64,000 bases of DNA from contig NZ_CP025624.1 in the NCBI RefSeq assembly GCF_002874965.1, positions 6,014,001 through 6,078,000 on the forward strand. Reading direction: 5' to 3'. Made by a program: the position numbers and the translations under genes. The DNA comes from Pseudomonas sp. NC02 (GTDB lineage: Bacteria > Pseudomonadota > Gammaproteobacteria > Pseudomonadales > Pseudomonadaceae). Below are positions 36,310 through 45,546 of this stretch, piece by piece (position 1 is the stretch's first letter; each line of letters starts with the position of its first letter). The notes beneath the pieces were generated by a model. That model searched no databases, was not told where the DNA came from, and saw nothing but the letters and a program-made list of their open reading frames with translations.

Positions 36310-37427
36310 TACTGCACCTGATAGCCGCGACTGCTCAGGCAGTTGCCCTGGGCCTGGCGGTAGGTTTGCACCACGGCCGGGTCGGGGGCGTAGGTGACGG
36401 TCCTTGGGTCAAAGCCACTTTGCTGCACCGCCCAGCGATAGCAGTCGTAACCGTCCTGCTGGACCTGCGCCGGTGACTGGCCGTTGGCCGGGTAAGCCAC
36501 CACGTCATAACCATTGCCCTGGGGCACGGGTTGCGGCGCTGGCGCGGCGGGTGGCGGCTGCACCACAACGTACTGCTGGCTGCTTTCTTCGTAGGTGTAA
36601 TAGGCACCGGCGGCGAGGAAGAACAGCGCACTGCCCACCCACACTTCCCGGGCGTAATCCGGCAGGTACTGCACGCGGATCCCGTAAGGCGGCGTCACTA
36701 CAACGTAGCGCGGGCCTTGCGGGCGATACCAGTAGCCACCCGAGAAGAAGTAGTCCTGCCCGCGATACGGCACGCGGTAATTGCGGTCGGGGAAGCGATC
36801 GACGATATAACCCGGACGGTATTGCGGGCCGGGCCCCCAGCCATTGCCGTGCCCGTCGGGGCGACCTGGCCAGCGGTGATCGTTAGGGTGGTTATTGCCA
36901 CCGCCGTTACCGCCGTTGAAACCGGGACGACCCGGGCCACCATTGCCGGCTTGCCAATGCTGGTTGCCGTCGTTGCGACGCGGAATGTCCTGGTAATTGC
37001 CGGGGCGCGGTTCCTGGGTCTGGCGCACGGTGTCCGGGCGCCCCTGGATCGGCAGGTTATTGGCTGGCTGGGGCGCCGGGTGCGGCGGTTGCTGCTGTTG
37101 GTTGCCCTGAGGACGACCTTGCCACTGGCCACCCCCGTTCGGGCGCTCGACATTCTGGTTCTGCGGCCGTGGCTGATTGTTTTCGAAATGCTGATTCTGC
37201 GGACGCGGCTGATTGTTCTCGGGCCGAGGGGCTACAGGGCGCGGTTGACTATTTTGTGGTCGCGGTTGGTTGTTCTGCGGCCGAGGCTGATTATTGCCTG
37301 GATGCCCTTCCGGGCCTCTTTCATGCTGACCACCGCCTTCCTGGCGTGGCGGGTCGTCGGCCATCACTTGCGCACCAACGCTCATCATCAGCAAACCAAC
37401 ACCTGCCAAACGCCAGATGCGCTTCAT
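36306..37427 (-). CDS. Secreted Asn/Gln/Pro-rich protein, DUF6515-like
   Basis: The 373-residue protein has a signal peptide (MKRIWRLAGVGLLMMSVGAQVMA). Residues about 30-200 are low complexity, built on repeats of NNQPRPQ with spacer variation and Gly/Asn runs. From about 205 on lies a folded part: RFPDRNYRVPYRGQDYFFSGGYWYRPQGPRYVVVTPPYGIRVQYLPDY, a hydrophobic segment VGSALFFLAAGAYYTY, and a C-terminal GYDCYRWAVQQSGFDP domain. This layout matches proteins annotated DUF6515 in pseudomonads. Function unknown; envelope or matrix role is guesswork. GAGGA precedes ATG 37427. Confidence 0.85.
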   Translation of the reverse strand: MKRIWRLAGVGLLMMSVGAQVMADDPPRQEGGGQHERGPEGHPGNNQPRPQNNQPRPQNSQPRPVAPRPENNQPRPQNQHFENNQPRPQNQNVERPNGGGQWQGRPQGNQQQQPPHPAPQPANNLPIQGRPDTVRQTQEPRPGNYQDIPRRNDGNQHWQAGNGGPGRPGFNGGNGGGNNHPNDHRWPGRPDGHGNGWGPGPQYRPGYIVDRFPDRNYRVPYRGQDYFFSGGYWYRPQGPRYVVVTPPYGIRVQYLPDYAREVWVGSALFFLAAGAYYTYEESSQQYVVVQPPPAAPAPQPVPQGNGYDVVAYPANGQSPAQVQQDGYDCYRWAVQQSGFDPRTVTYAPDPAVVQTYRQAQGNCLSSRGYQVQY

Positions 37428-37526
37428 GCTATTCCTCACTGCGGATTAGGGCCTACACGTAAGACTGGAAAACCGGGGCCCGGTTCTGCGAGAGGTTATC
37501 AGTCACGAGAACTATTTTCGCAGGCA

Positions 37527-37557
37527 ATAAAAAGGGGCGACCCGTCGGTCGCCCCTT
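37527..37557 (-). terminator. Strong intrinsic terminator on the minus strand with no gene upstream of it
   Basis: On the minus strand an 11-bp perfect stem (AAGGGGCGACC with GGTCGCCCCTT, 37532-37557, loop of four) is followed by TTTTTATT. No coding region on that strand lies between it and the Lrp gene 280 bases away. It therefore ends a non-coding transcript or acts as an attenuator in the leader of the DUF6515-like gene, whose ATG is 100 bases farther on. Confidence 0.85.
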
Positions 37558-37740
37558 GAGAACTTCGTCCTGGCTCAACGCTTTTGACGTTGGCTCACCT
37601 CACGCCGTCTTGTGGACAGTGTGCAGCCCGGGGGCCGGGGCAACCCTGTGGGGTTGGCGGCCGCAGCCGGCCTTATTGGCGGGCTGCAGTGGACTGTATG
37701 TCCGGGCAGTGATTCTGTTGATAACTCTACGCCTCGGCCT
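37558..37740 (-). ncRNA. Candidate structured RNA (small RNA or terminating leader)
   Basis: The region holds a three-tier stem: TGCAGCCCG (37622-37630) with CGGGCTGCA (37680-37688), inside it GGCCGG (37633-37638) with CCGGCC (37667-37672), and inside that CAACCC (37641-37646) with GGGTTG (37651-37656) around a TGTG loop. Reading the minus strand it leads into the terminator at 37557-37527. No convincing reading frame is present on either strand. The 5' end and promoter are not identified. Confidence 0.5.
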
Positions 37741-37741
37741 C

Positions 37742-37790
37742 GGGCAGATGATTGCGAAGATTGCGTCAATAAACAGTGCTTGCGCAATTT
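37742..37790. promoter_or_regulatory. TTGCG repeats upstream of the Lrp gene
   Basis: ATTGCG occurs twice as a direct repeat (ATTGCGAAGATTGCGTCAATA) and once more in inverted context as TTGCGCAAT, ending about 50 bases before ATG 37842. Spaced half-sites of this kind suit an Lrp/AsnC-type autoregulator. It could also be part of the promoter of the proposed minus-strand RNA. Confidence 0.4.
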
Positions 37791-37841
37791 TTAACCCTGG
37801 ATAGATAATTCACCGCAATAGTTACGACAAAGGCCAGCCCC

Positions 37842-38321
37842 ATGAGCAAACTTGACCGATACGACCTGAGTATTTTGGCGGAATTGCAGCGCGACGCGAG
37901 GATCTCCAACCAGGAGTTGGCCGAGCGCATCGGCCTGTCGCCTTCGCCGTGCTCACGCCGGGTCAAGCAACTCGAAGACGACGGCTACATCGCCCGCCAG
38001 GTCGCCTTGCTCGACCGCAAGATGCTCGGCCTGAGTCTCACGGCCTACGTGCTGATCGGCATGGACCGACACACCCCCGAACGTTTCGAGAACTTCGAAG
38101 CGGCCATCCGCACCTTGCCGCAAGTACTCGAGTGCAGCCTGGTGACCGGGATGGACGCCGACTACCAGCTGAAAGTGGTGGTGCCAGACATGGATCACTA
38201 CCAGAAGCTGCTGCTGGGCCACCTGACGCGCATCGAAGGCGTCACCAGCGTGCGCTCAAGCTTTGTGCTGAACCAGGTGCTCAACAGCACCGAGCTGCCG
38301 CTGACCCACCTGCGCACTTAA
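37842..38321 (+). CDS. Lrp/AsnC-family transcriptional regulator
   Basis: The 159-residue regulator has the helix-turn-helix LDRYDLSILAELQRDARISNQELAERIGLSPSPCSRRVKQLEDDGYI and a RAM domain (LECSLVTGMDADYQLKVVVPDMDHYQKLLL). SPSPCSRRV in the recognition helix is typical of true Lrp-like proteins. Length is as expected. The target is unknown; the gene order suggests it corresponds to the AsnC-type gene in the same block of P. aeruginosa. Confidence 0.93.
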   Translation: MSKLDRYDLSILAELQRDARISNQELAERIGLSPSPCSRRVKQLEDDGYIARQVALLDRKMLGLSLTAYVLIGMDRHTPERFENFEAAIRTLPQVLECSLVTGMDADYQLKVVVPDMDHYQKLLLGHLTRIEGVTSVRSSFVLNQVLNSTELPLTHLRT

Positions 38322-38339
38322 GACCAGCGCGGAACAAAT

Positions 38340-38427
38340 GTGGGAGCGGGCTTGCTCGCGAATGCGGTGTGCCAGGCACCGAATGTGCTGACTGATCCAC
38401 CGCATTCGCGAGCAAGCCCGCTCCCAC
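38340..38427. repeat. REPIN (inverted REP doublet)
   Basis: Standard facing arms with spacer TGCGGTGTGCCAGGCACC...TGATCCACCGCA, downstream of the Lrp gene and upstream of the DUF2788 gene. Confidence 0.92.
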
Positions 38428-38540
38428 ATTTTGACTGTGTTCCCGCAGGGTGGTAAGTCTGCGGCAGACCGACGCAGGTCAATGTCGCGCCGATTGCCCT
38501 GGCGTATAATCGGCGCCCTGCCCCAGCCGGAAACGACCCG

Positions 38541-38759
38541 ATGAACTCGATTGATCCCGCCGTGTTTGAAGAATGGATGATGACCGGCCTGGTCAGCATC
38601 CTGATCATTTTCATGGGCTTTATCGTCTGGGACCTGGCGAAGAAATCCAAGGCCGGGCGCTTTGGCTCGATGATCCTGTTCTTCGTGCTGGGCCTGGGCG
38701 TTGCCGCGTTCATCATCAAGAGCGTGGTGATCGGCCTGATCGAGTCCGGCGCCTTATAA
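38541..38759 (+). CDS. DUF2788 small membrane protein
   Basis: The 72-residue protein is almost all membrane: one helix at about residues 13-33 ([20 protein letters not shown]), a short basic loop KKSKAGRFG, and a second helix ([25 protein letters not shown]). This is the full DUF2788 pattern. Function unknown. Its stop codon abuts and its end overlaps the stop of the converging pseudouridine synthase gene. Confidence 0.88.
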   Translation: MNSIDPAVFEEWMMTGLVSILIIFMGFIVWDLAKKSKAGRFGSMILFFVLGLGVAAFIIKSVVIGLIESGAL

Positions 38760-39395
38760 GCGCGCCGGCACTTCTTTCCATTGGCCTTGGTCCAGGCCGT
38801 CGATTGACCAGTCACCAATCCGCACCCGCACCAGACGCAACGTCGGCAAGCCTACGGCGGCCGTCATGCGCCGCACCTGGCGGTTACGCCCTTCACGAAT
38901 CACCAGCTCCAGCCAATGGGTCGGCACGCTTTTGCGAAACCGCACCGGCGGGTTACGTGGCCACAGTTGTGGCTCGTCCAGTTGCCGGGCTTCGGCGGGC
39001 AGGGTCATGCCGTCATTGAGCTCCACACCGTCGCGCAGGCGTTGCAGCTGTTCCTCGCTCGGTTCGCCTTCCACCTGCACCCAATAGGTTTTCGCCAGCT
39101 TGTGCTTGGGGTCCGCGATGCGCGCCTGCAATTGGCCGTCGTTGGTCAGCAGCAACAGGCCTTCACTGTCACGGTCCAGGCGCCCGGCCGGGTAAATGCC
39201 GGGGATGTCGATGAAATCCTTGAGGGTCGCCCGCCCGCCTTCATCGCTGAATTGGGTCAGCACATCGAAGGGTTTATTGAACAGGATCAACTTGGGATCG
39301 GCCGGTGGCGCCTTGGCGACACGACGCGGGGCTGACGAGGTTTGCGGACTTTTCACACCGGGGCGGCGGGAAACAGGACGGGCAGGACGGGACAT
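38754..39395 (-). CDS. rluE: 23S rRNA pseudouridine synthase RluE (RsuA family)
   Basis: The 213-residue enzyme isomerises a uridine of 23S rRNA. After a basic, Pro-rich N-terminus it has [15 protein letters not shown], the catalytic-Asp motif [17 protein letters not shown], and [28 protein letters not shown], all characteristic of RsuA/RluE. It lacks an S4 domain, which supports RluE. I choose ATG 39395 (MSRPARPVS); no strong ribosome site is seen and a longer frame upstream begins with a TTG. Confidence 0.9.
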   Translation of the reverse strand: MSRPARPVSRRPGVKSPQTSSAPRRVAKAPPADPKLILFNKPFDVLTQFSDEGGRATLKDFIDIPGIYPAGRLDRDSEGLLLLTNDGQLQARIADPKHKLAKTYWVQVEGEPSEEQLQRLRDGVELNDGMTLPAEARQLDEPQLWPRNPPVRFRKSVPTHWLELVIREGRNRQVRRMTAAVGLPTLRLVRVRIGDWSIDGLDQGQWKEVPARL

Positions 39396-39466
39396 GGCAA
39401 AGGAACATCTAACGGTCAGGACCGACAATGCTAGTGGCCTGACCGTTAAATAACCATCCCAACCGT

Positions 39467-40939
39467 TTAGCGGAACGGCGGCTCGTCGAAGCTGCGCAGT
39501 TTGCGCGAGTGCAGCGAGTTAAGTTCGGTGCGCAATAGATCCACCGCCTCGATGCCGATCTTCAAGTGCTGGCTGACCGCACGCTCATAGAACGCGTTGG
39601 CCGATCCCGGCAGCTTGATCTCGCTGTGCAGCGGTTTATCCGACACACACAGCAACGTGCCGTACGGCACCCGCAGGCGGTAGCCCTGGGCGGCGATGGT
39701 GCCGCTTTCCATGTCCACGGCCACGGCGCGGGACAGGTTGATCAGCGGCCGTTCCTGGGCCCAGCGCAGCTCCCAGTTGCGGTCGTCGTAGGTCAGCACG
39801 GTGCCGGTGCGCAGGCGCTTTTTCAGCTCTTCGCCTTTCTCGCCGGTGACGTTGGCGGCGGCTTGCTGCAAGGCCATCTGCACTTCGGCCAGGGCCGGGA
39901 TCGGAATGTTCGGCGGCACTACCCGGTCGAGAATCCCGTCGCGACGCATGTAGGCGTGAGCCAGCACGTAGTCACCGATGGTCTGGGATTGGCGCAGCCC
40001 GCCGCAGTGACCAATCATCAGCCAGCAATGCGGACGCAATACGGCGAGGTGGTCGGTGATGTTCTTGGCATTGGACGGGCCGACGCCGATGTTCACCAGG
40101 GTCACACCATGGCCGTCGCTGGCCTGCAAGTGGTAGGCCGGCATCTGATAACGGTGCCAGACCACGCCGGCAGCAATGGCAGACGCTTCGCCGTGGTCCA
40201 TGCTCTTGTCGATGATCACATTGCCCGGCAGCACCATGCGGATAAAGCGCGGGTCGCTGCGCAACTGTTCCAGGCCATGCACGATGAACTGGTCAACGTA
40301 GCGGTGGTAGTTGGTCAGCAAAATCCACGGCTGCACATGGCGCCAGTCGCTGCCGGTGTAGTGCACCAGGCGGCGCAGGGAGAAGTCGACGCGGGCGGCA
40401 TCGAACAACGCCAATGGCAGCGGGTCGGTGTTTTCCCAGTCGTACAGCCCGTCGGCGATGCCATCGGTGGCGGCAGACAGGTCGGTACTCGGGAACACCC
40501 GCGCCAGCGTGGCGGCAGTCACACCGGAGCCGGCCAGTTCGTCACCCTGCTCCACCACGTACGGGTAGGGAATGTTCTGCTGGCTGACGCCCACTTCCAC
40601 CGTCACGGTGAAGTCGTGCATCAACGGCACCAGTTGCTCCAGCAGGTATTTGCGGAAGGCCGACGGATGGGTGACGGTGACGCTGTAGGTCCCCGGCAAC
40701 TGAACCTTGGCATACGCCCGGGTGGTCTGTGGGACTTCGCCCTGCACCAGGTAGGTCAGGCGCAGTTCCGGGTAGCGAAACATCGCACGTTGTTCAGCGT
40801 CGGGTTCGACGCGGTCTTTGAGGTAGCGCTTGAGGGCTTGATTGAGCGCGCCAGTGGCACGCTCATGGAGAGCCGCCAGCCGATCCACGGCTTCTTCGGC
40901 GGTTTGAACGACAACAAAAGCTTCGGTCACGGTAAGCAT
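39467..40939 (-). CDS. amn: AMP nucleosidase
   Basis: The 490-residue enzyme cleaves AMP to adenine and ribose 5-phosphate, controlling the adenylate pool. The N-terminal AMP-nucleosidase domain is followed by the nucleoside-phosphorylase-like catalytic domain: [70 protein letters not shown] and the end [32 protein letters not shown] start at ATG 40939 (MLTVTEAF); another in-frame ATG at 40966 is possible since neither has a strong ribosome site. Confidence 0.94.
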   Translation of the reverse strand: MLTVTEAFVVVQTAEEAVDRLAALHERATGALNQALKRYLKDRVEPDAEQRAMFRYPELRLTYLVQGEVPQTTRAYAKVQLPGTYSVTVTHPSAFRKYLLEQLVPLMHDFTVTVEVGVSQQNIPYPYVVEQGDELAGSGVTAATLARVFPSTDLSAATDGIADGLYDWENTDPLPLALFDAARVDFSLRRLVHYTGSDWRHVQPWILLTNYHRYVDQFIVHGLEQLRSDPRFIRMVLPGNVIIDKSMDHGEASAIAAGVVWHRYQMPAYHLQASDGHGVTLVNIGVGPSNAKNITDHLAVLRPHCWLMIGHCGGLRQSQTIGDYVLAHAYMRRDGILDRVVPPNIPIPALAEVQMALQQAAANVTGEKGEELKKRLRTGTVLTYDDRNWELRWAQERPLINLSRAVAVDMESGTIAAQGYRLRVPYGTLLCVSDKPLHSEIKLPGSANAFYERAVSQHLKIGIEAVDLLRTELNSLHSRKLRSFDEPPFR

Positions 40940-41020
40940 CCTGTGTTCTGACTTGCAGGCCTTCATCTTGCCTGTATCCCTGGCGCACTGGAACACCGGA
41001 ATTGGAATGCGATCAATAAT

Positions 41021-41123
41021 GTGGGAGCGGCGGTGCGACGATTCGACTTGCTCGCGAATGCGGTAGGTCAGTCAGCACATGTATTGGCTGATCCACCGCC
41101 TTCGCGAGCAAGCCCGCTCCCAC
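41021..41123. repeat. REPIN with insertion-bearing left arm
   Basis: The right arm is standard. In the left arm GTGGGAGCGG is separated from CTTGCTCGCGAATG by an extra CGGTGCGACGATTCGA, a 16-base insertion. Lies between the amn start region and the acyl-CoA dehydrogenase stop. Confidence 0.85.
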
Positions 41124-41140
41124 ATTTTGACCGTGTTTGT

Positions 41141-42793
41141 TCAGGAAAAAGGAGGTGTCGAGCGCGCGACAATCGCTTCCACATTCACACCCCGCGGCAA
41201 GGTGCCATAGACCCGGCCCGACGACTCGCCCAGTCGGCTGGCGATAAAGCCATCACTCACACTGGCATTGCCCGCCTCCAGCAGCAGCTTGGCCTGCAAC
41301 GCCACCGCGATGTCCTCGGTGAGTTGGCGGGCACGGTACTGGATGTCCTGAGTGTCCATGAACGCCGACTTCAACTGCTCGATATGCCGCGCCAGGTGCT
41401 TGTGGCCATGACCATCCCCCAGCTCGACAAACAGCGCCTCCAATACGCCCGGTTCTTTGGACAGGGCCCGCAGCACATCCAGGCACTGCACATTGCCGGA
41501 ACCTTCCCACGTCGAATTGACCGGCGCCTCACGGTACAAGCGCGGCAGGATACTGTCCTCAACATACCCCGCACCGCCCATGCACTCGGCGGCTTCGTTG
41601 ATCATCGCGGGCGCGCGCTTGCAGATCCAGTACTTGCCCACCGCCGTCACCAGCCGGGCGAATTTGGCTTCCTGTTCGTTATCCAGGTGGTCCAGCGCGC
41701 GCCCCATGCGCATGCTCAAGGCCAGGGACGCCTCGCTTTCCAGGGCCAGGTCGGCCAGTACGTTCTGCATCAACGGTTGCTCGCTGAGCACCCGGCCACC
41801 TACCAGGCGGTGAGCGCAATGATGGCTGGCCTGGGTCAGCGCCTGGCGCATCAGGGCGCTGGAGCCGACCATGCAATCGAAGCGGGTCATCGCCACCATC
41901 TCGATGATGGTCGGTACGCCGCGCCCTTCTTCACCGATCATCCAGGCCAGCGCGCCACGAAACTCCACTTCGCTGGAAGCGTTGGAGCAGTTGCCGAGCT
42001 TGTTTTTCAGGCGCTGGATGTAGAACTCGTTGCGGGTGTCATCCGGGCGGTGCCGGGGCAGCAGGAAACAGGTCAGGCCCTTGTCGGTCTGGGCCAGGGT
42101 GAGGAAGCCATCGCACATCGGCGCGGAGCAGAACCACTTGTGCCCCACCAGCTCATACGCCTGGCCCGGGCCGCCAGCGCCCACCGGGTAAGCGCGGGTG
42201 GTGTTGGCGCGCACGTCGGTGCCACCCTGTTTCTCGGTCATGGCCATGCCGATGGTGGCGCCGGCCTTGTGGGCGATGCCGACGTTACGCGGGTCGTATT
42301 CGGTGGCGAGGATTTTCGGCAGCCAGGTTTCAGCCAGGTCTGGCTGCAGGCGCAGGGCCGGGACGCAGGCGAACGTCATGGTCAGCGGGCAGCCGGTGCC
42401 GGCTTCGGCCTGGCTGTGCAGGTAGGTCATCGCCGCACGGGCCACATGGGCGCCGGATTGCGGATGGGCCCACGGCAACGACGGCAGGCCGTGTTCGACG
42501 GCGGTGCGCATCAGCTCGTGGTAGGCCGGATGAAACTCTACCAGGTCGATGCGATGGCCAAACCGGTCATGGCTGTTGAACACCGGTTTGTTCTGGTTGG
42601 CCAGGAACCCGGCTTCCATCAGCGGCCCGCCCGCCAGCGCACCATAGGTATCGATGCGCTGCTCGGCCCAGCCGGCGCCGAAGCGCCGGGACCAGTCTTG
42701 CAGCGGCAAGTCGATACGGTACAGGTTGGTGCCGTCCAGGGACGGTGGCTGGTTGGTGACGTCGTGGGTTTCGGCGAACTGGTGCAGGTGCAT
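41141..42793 (-). CDS. Acyl-CoA dehydrogenase-family protein, AidB-like
   Basis: The 550-residue flavoprotein has the AidB layout: an N-terminal adaptive domain (TNQPPSLDGTNLYRIDLPLQDW), the mid region with GMAMTEKQGGTDVRANTTRA and HKWFCSAPMCDGFL, and a C-terminal dehydrogenase domain with ECMGGAGYVEDSILPRLYREAPVNSTWEGSGNVQCLDVLRAL. The final WEGSGNVQ segment is typical of AidB/isovaleryl-CoA-like proteins. AidB is linked to protection from alkylating damage, but a plain acyl-CoA dehydrogenase role is also possible here. Confidence 0.88.
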   Translation of the reverse strand: MHLHQFAETHDVTNQPPSLDGTNLYRIDLPLQDWSRRFGAGWAEQRIDTYGALAGGPLMEAGFLANQNKPVFNSHDRFGHRIDLVEFHPAYHELMRTAVEHGLPSLPWAHPQSGAHVARAAMTYLHSQAEAGTGCPLTMTFACVPALRLQPDLAETWLPKILATEYDPRNVGIAHKAGATIGMAMTEKQGGTDVRANTTRAYPVGAGGPGQAYELVGHKWFCSAPMCDGFLTLAQTDKGLTCFLLPRHRPDDTRNEFYIQRLKNKLGNCSNASSEVEFRGALAWMIGEEGRGVPTIIEMVAMTRFDCMVGSSALMRQALTQASHHCAHRLVGGRVLSEQPLMQNVLADLALESEASLALSMRMGRALDHLDNEQEAKFARLVTAVGKYWICKRAPAMINEAAECMGGAGYVEDSILPRLYREAPVNSTWEGSGNVQCLDVLRALSKEPGVLEALFVELGDGHGHKHLARHIEQLKSAFMDTQDIQYRARQLTEDIAVALQAKLLLEAGNASVSDGFIASRLGESSGRVYGTLPRGVNVEAIVARSTPPFS

Positions 42794-42881
42794 GACGGGC
42801 CTCCTGAAAAAAGGCCACGTTCATTGAGGCCTGAATTTCAGTTAAGCACCGTCACCCGGGTTAAAAAAGTGGCATAAACGC

Positions 42882-45260
42882 CTAATTGGCGGCGCTTTCA
42901 CCCTCAACCATATGCAACAACCGCAGTTGCAGCACCCGTTGCAGGGCCTCGAAACGTACCGGCTTGGCCACTCGGTCGGTGATACCCACGCCGTGGCAGC
43001 GCTCGCGTTCCGGGGCTTGTAACGAGGTGCTCAAGGCGATCACCGGCAGCTCACCACAGCCGGGCAACGCACGGATCTGGCAGCACAGCGAAAAGCCGCC
43101 CTCCGGCACATCCAGCAACACTGCGTCGAAGGTTTGACTCTGCAGCAACGCCAGGGCGGCCGGCCCATTGTCGACGGTTTTCACCCGATAACCGAGCTTG
43201 AGCAACATGCCGCGCACCACCAGTTGCGCCACGCTGTTGTCGTCTACCAGCAGCACCGTGCACTCCTGCGGCGTGCGTTGCGCCTGCGGTACTCGCCGCA
43301 CGGCAGCGGGTTCGGGCTGGACGGGGCTGACCGCAAGCTCCAGCTGGAAGCGACTGCCGCGCCGCGGCTCGGAATTGTGGGTGAGGCGCCCACCGAGCAA
43401 CTCGATCAATTGCCGGCAGATCGCCAGGCCAATGCCCATGCCGCCATATTGGCGAGTGGTCGAGCCATCGAGCTGGAAGAAGCGCTGATACAGGGTCGCC
43501 TCATCGAGGTAGGCGAAGCCGATGCCGGTGTCAGTGACAATGAAGGTCAGGCGCAGCGTTCCGTCCGCCTGGGGCACACCGACCACCCGCACACGCACCG
43601 AGCCCTCGTGGGTGAACTTGAAGGCATTGTCCAACAGGCAATCCAGGCACTGCGCCAGCTTGCCAGGATCACCGTTGATGCGGTCCGGCAGGTCTTCTGC
43701 CAGATCAATGGAGAACGCCAACCCTTTGTTCTGGGCGCTGGCCGCGAACTGCTGGCGCAAGGTGTCGAGCAGCCCACGTAGGCTGAACACTTGGGGTTGC
43801 GGGCTGAGGCGCCCGGCCTGCAATTCGGTGAGGGTGAGGATGCCGTTGACCATGCGCATCATCTCGCGGGCCGCACCGGAGGCGGTTTGATGGTACTGCG
43901 CGAGGTCGCCTGGCAGCGGCTCGGTCTGCATCAATTCCAGGGAGCCGATCACACCGTTCATCGGCGTGCGCAGCTCGTGGGTCAAGGTGGCGAGGAATTC
44001 ATCCTTGAGCTGGTTGCTGTGGGCCAGTTGCGTGTTGAGCACTTCGAGTTTCTGGCTGGCGTCGAACAGGATTTGCGCCTGTTGCTCGCGCATCGAATTG
44101 ATCCGGTCGGCCAGCGCCAGGGACAGCAAGGCCACTTCCAGTGCCGAGCCGATCTGGCTGGCGTACATCGTGAGGAACACATTGGGCAGGTAGCCCAGCA
44201 CCATCATCGTATTGACTACACCGCCCAGCAGGAACGCGGTCCAGGCGATGATGAAGTAGCGCGCCATGCGCTGGCCGCAATACCAGGCCTTGATGGCCGC
44301 GACGAAGATGGTCACGGTAAAGACCAGCGCCAGGGCGGTGGCCAGGCGCAGCGCCAGCGCATAACTGGTGAACAATGCCAGCACCATCACCACCCCGCCG
44401 CTGACCGCCAGGGCCAGCAACAGCCGGTTGATCCAGCGACTGTAAAGCGCGGTGTGCAGGAAACTGCGGGCAAAGAGGCTGCCGAACAGCGCCGCCGAAC
44501 CGATCAGGAAGGGCACCGCCGCGTTCGCCCACCACGGGTTATTCGGCCAGAAATACTGCACGGCCACACCGTTCACCGACAGCTGATACAGGCCGAACGA
44601 GGCGATATAGAGGATGTAATAGAGGTAGCTGGTGTCGCGCACGCTCAGGTAGATGAACAGGTTGTAGATCAGCATGCCGAGCAACACGCCGTAGATCACA
44701 CCCAGCACGTACAGGCGCAATGGCTGTTCTTCGAGGTACGCAGTGGTGGACCAGAGGGTCAGCGGTGCCTGGATCGAGCCCTGGCTTTGCAGGCGCAGGT
44801 ACAGGGTTTCCTGCTGGCCAGGGACGAAGTCGAGCTTGAACAGGTAGTTGCTCTGGCGGATTTCGCGGCTGGAAAACGGCAGGATGCTGCCGGTGCGCGA
44901 CACCAGTCGATAGTTGCCGACACTGTCAGGCTCGTAGAGCTCCAGTTGGTTCAGCGGCGGGTAAGCCAGTTCCAGCAGCCAGCGGCGCGGGGCATCCGGG
45001 CGCTGTGCACGGTAATGCAAATCAACCTTGAGCCAGAACACCGAGCGCGAATAGCCGGCATTCAATGTGGCTTTGTCGTGGGTCTTGAAACGACTGGCGA
45101 GGACCGGCGAGCTGATATCGCCAATGGTCAGGGCGCCACTGGGGTCCTCAAGGACTTGCATCACTTGGCCCAGGGGCAACCGCGTGGTGGTCTCGTTGAA
45201 CTCGACTGCGCCGGCCAGCATCGGCAGCCCGGTCAACAGTAACATCAGCAAATAGCGCAT
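42882..45260 (-). CDS. ladS: Hybrid sensor kinase LadS (7TMR-DISM, HisKA, HATPase, receiver)
   Basis: The 792-residue kinase promotes the Gac/Rsm switch to the biofilm mode, in P. aeruginosa as a calcium-responsive partner of GacS. Order: signal peptide, periplasmic DISMED2 domain (about 25-175), seven membrane helices (183-385), HisKA with His428 in THELRTPMNG, HATPase (NAFKF, DTGIGF, GMGIGLAI), and a receiver with the acidic pair in LLVDDN, phospho-acceptor Asp717 (LLDVPEGG) and Lys766 (AKPVRF). No Hpt domain. The adjacent thiD-thiE-hemL order matches the ladS locus of P. aeruginosa. Confidence 0.92.
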   Translation of the reverse strand: MRYLLMLLLTGLPMLAGAVEFNETTTRLPLGQVMQVLEDPSGALTIGDISSPVLASRFKTHDKATLNAGYSRSVFWLKVDLHYRAQRPDAPRRWLLELAYPPLNQLELYEPDSVGNYRLVSRTGSILPFSSREIRQSNYLFKLDFVPGQQETLYLRLQSQGSIQAPLTLWSTTAYLEEQPLRLYVLGVIYGVLLGMLIYNLFIYLSVRDTSYLYYILYIASFGLYQLSVNGVAVQYFWPNNPWWANAAVPFLIGSAALFGSLFARSFLHTALYSRWINRLLLALAVSGGVVMVLALFTSYALALRLATALALVFTVTIFVAAIKAWYCGQRMARYFIIAWTAFLLGGVVNTMMVLGYLPNVFLTMYASQIGSALEVALLSLALADRINSMREQQAQILFDASQKLEVLNTQLAHSNQLKDEFLATLTHELRTPMNGVIGSLELMQTEPLPGDLAQYHQTASGAAREMMRMVNGILTLTELQAGRLSPQPQVFSLRGLLDTLRQQFAASAQNKGLAFSIDLAEDLPDRINGDPGKLAQCLDCLLDNAFKFTHEGSVRVRVVGVPQADGTLRLTFIVTDTGIGFAYLDEATLYQRFFQLDGSTTRQYGGMGIGLAICRQLIELLGGRLTHNSEPRRGSRFQLELAVSPVQPEPAAVRRVPQAQRTPQECTVLLVDDNSVAQLVVRGMLLKLGYRVKTVDNGPAALALLQSQTFDAVLLDVPEGGFSLCCQIRALPGCGELPVIALSTSLQAPERERCHGVGITDRVAKPVRFEALQRVLQLRLLHMVEGESAAN

Positions 45261-45546
45261 AGAGCCCCAGCGTGACCTGTCCGGTTATGTCAAAAGCCTC
45301 CATTCCTTTTGAGCAGACGTAAACCGGCGATACAGTTATTGGTTTGAATCCACTCTAGCATAGCCATTACAGGCCAAAAGACACCATTGAAATAATTTTT
45401 TGAAAGGCTCTAGAGCGGGCATTACAGGGCATTTGACCTGTATTTCACGATGATAGCAAACAGCCACTTCCGCCGTCCCCTCCGCTAAAAATTCAACCAT
45501 CGCCCGACAGCCACCCAAAAAGCGTTTGGTGGTAAGCTCGCGCACC
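45261..45546. promoter_or_regulatory. Divergent ladS/thiD promoter region with TACAGG repeats
   Basis: The 286-base gap is AT-rich compared with its flanks. CATTACAGG occurs twice (near 45365 and 45421) and the second is part of an inverted repeat TACAGG/CCTGTA (45423-45428 with 45437-45442). No thiamine-pyrophosphate riboswitch core was found, so thiD is not under that control here by the sequence I can see. Confidence 0.4.

Noticed and set aside
36531..37559. 342-codon plus-strand frame opposite the DUF6515-like gene
   Set aside because: It is the complement of a low-complexity coding region whose own strand has a signal peptide, ribosome site and recognisable domain.
37575..37787. 70-codon minus-strand frame inside the structured intergenic region
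   Set aside because: The sequence is low in recognisable features, has no ribosome site, and is overlaid by the extended stem; a structured RNA explains it better.
45261..45546. Thiamine-pyrophosphate riboswitch before thiD
   Set aside because: The conserved CTGAGA and ACCTGA segments are absent from the region.
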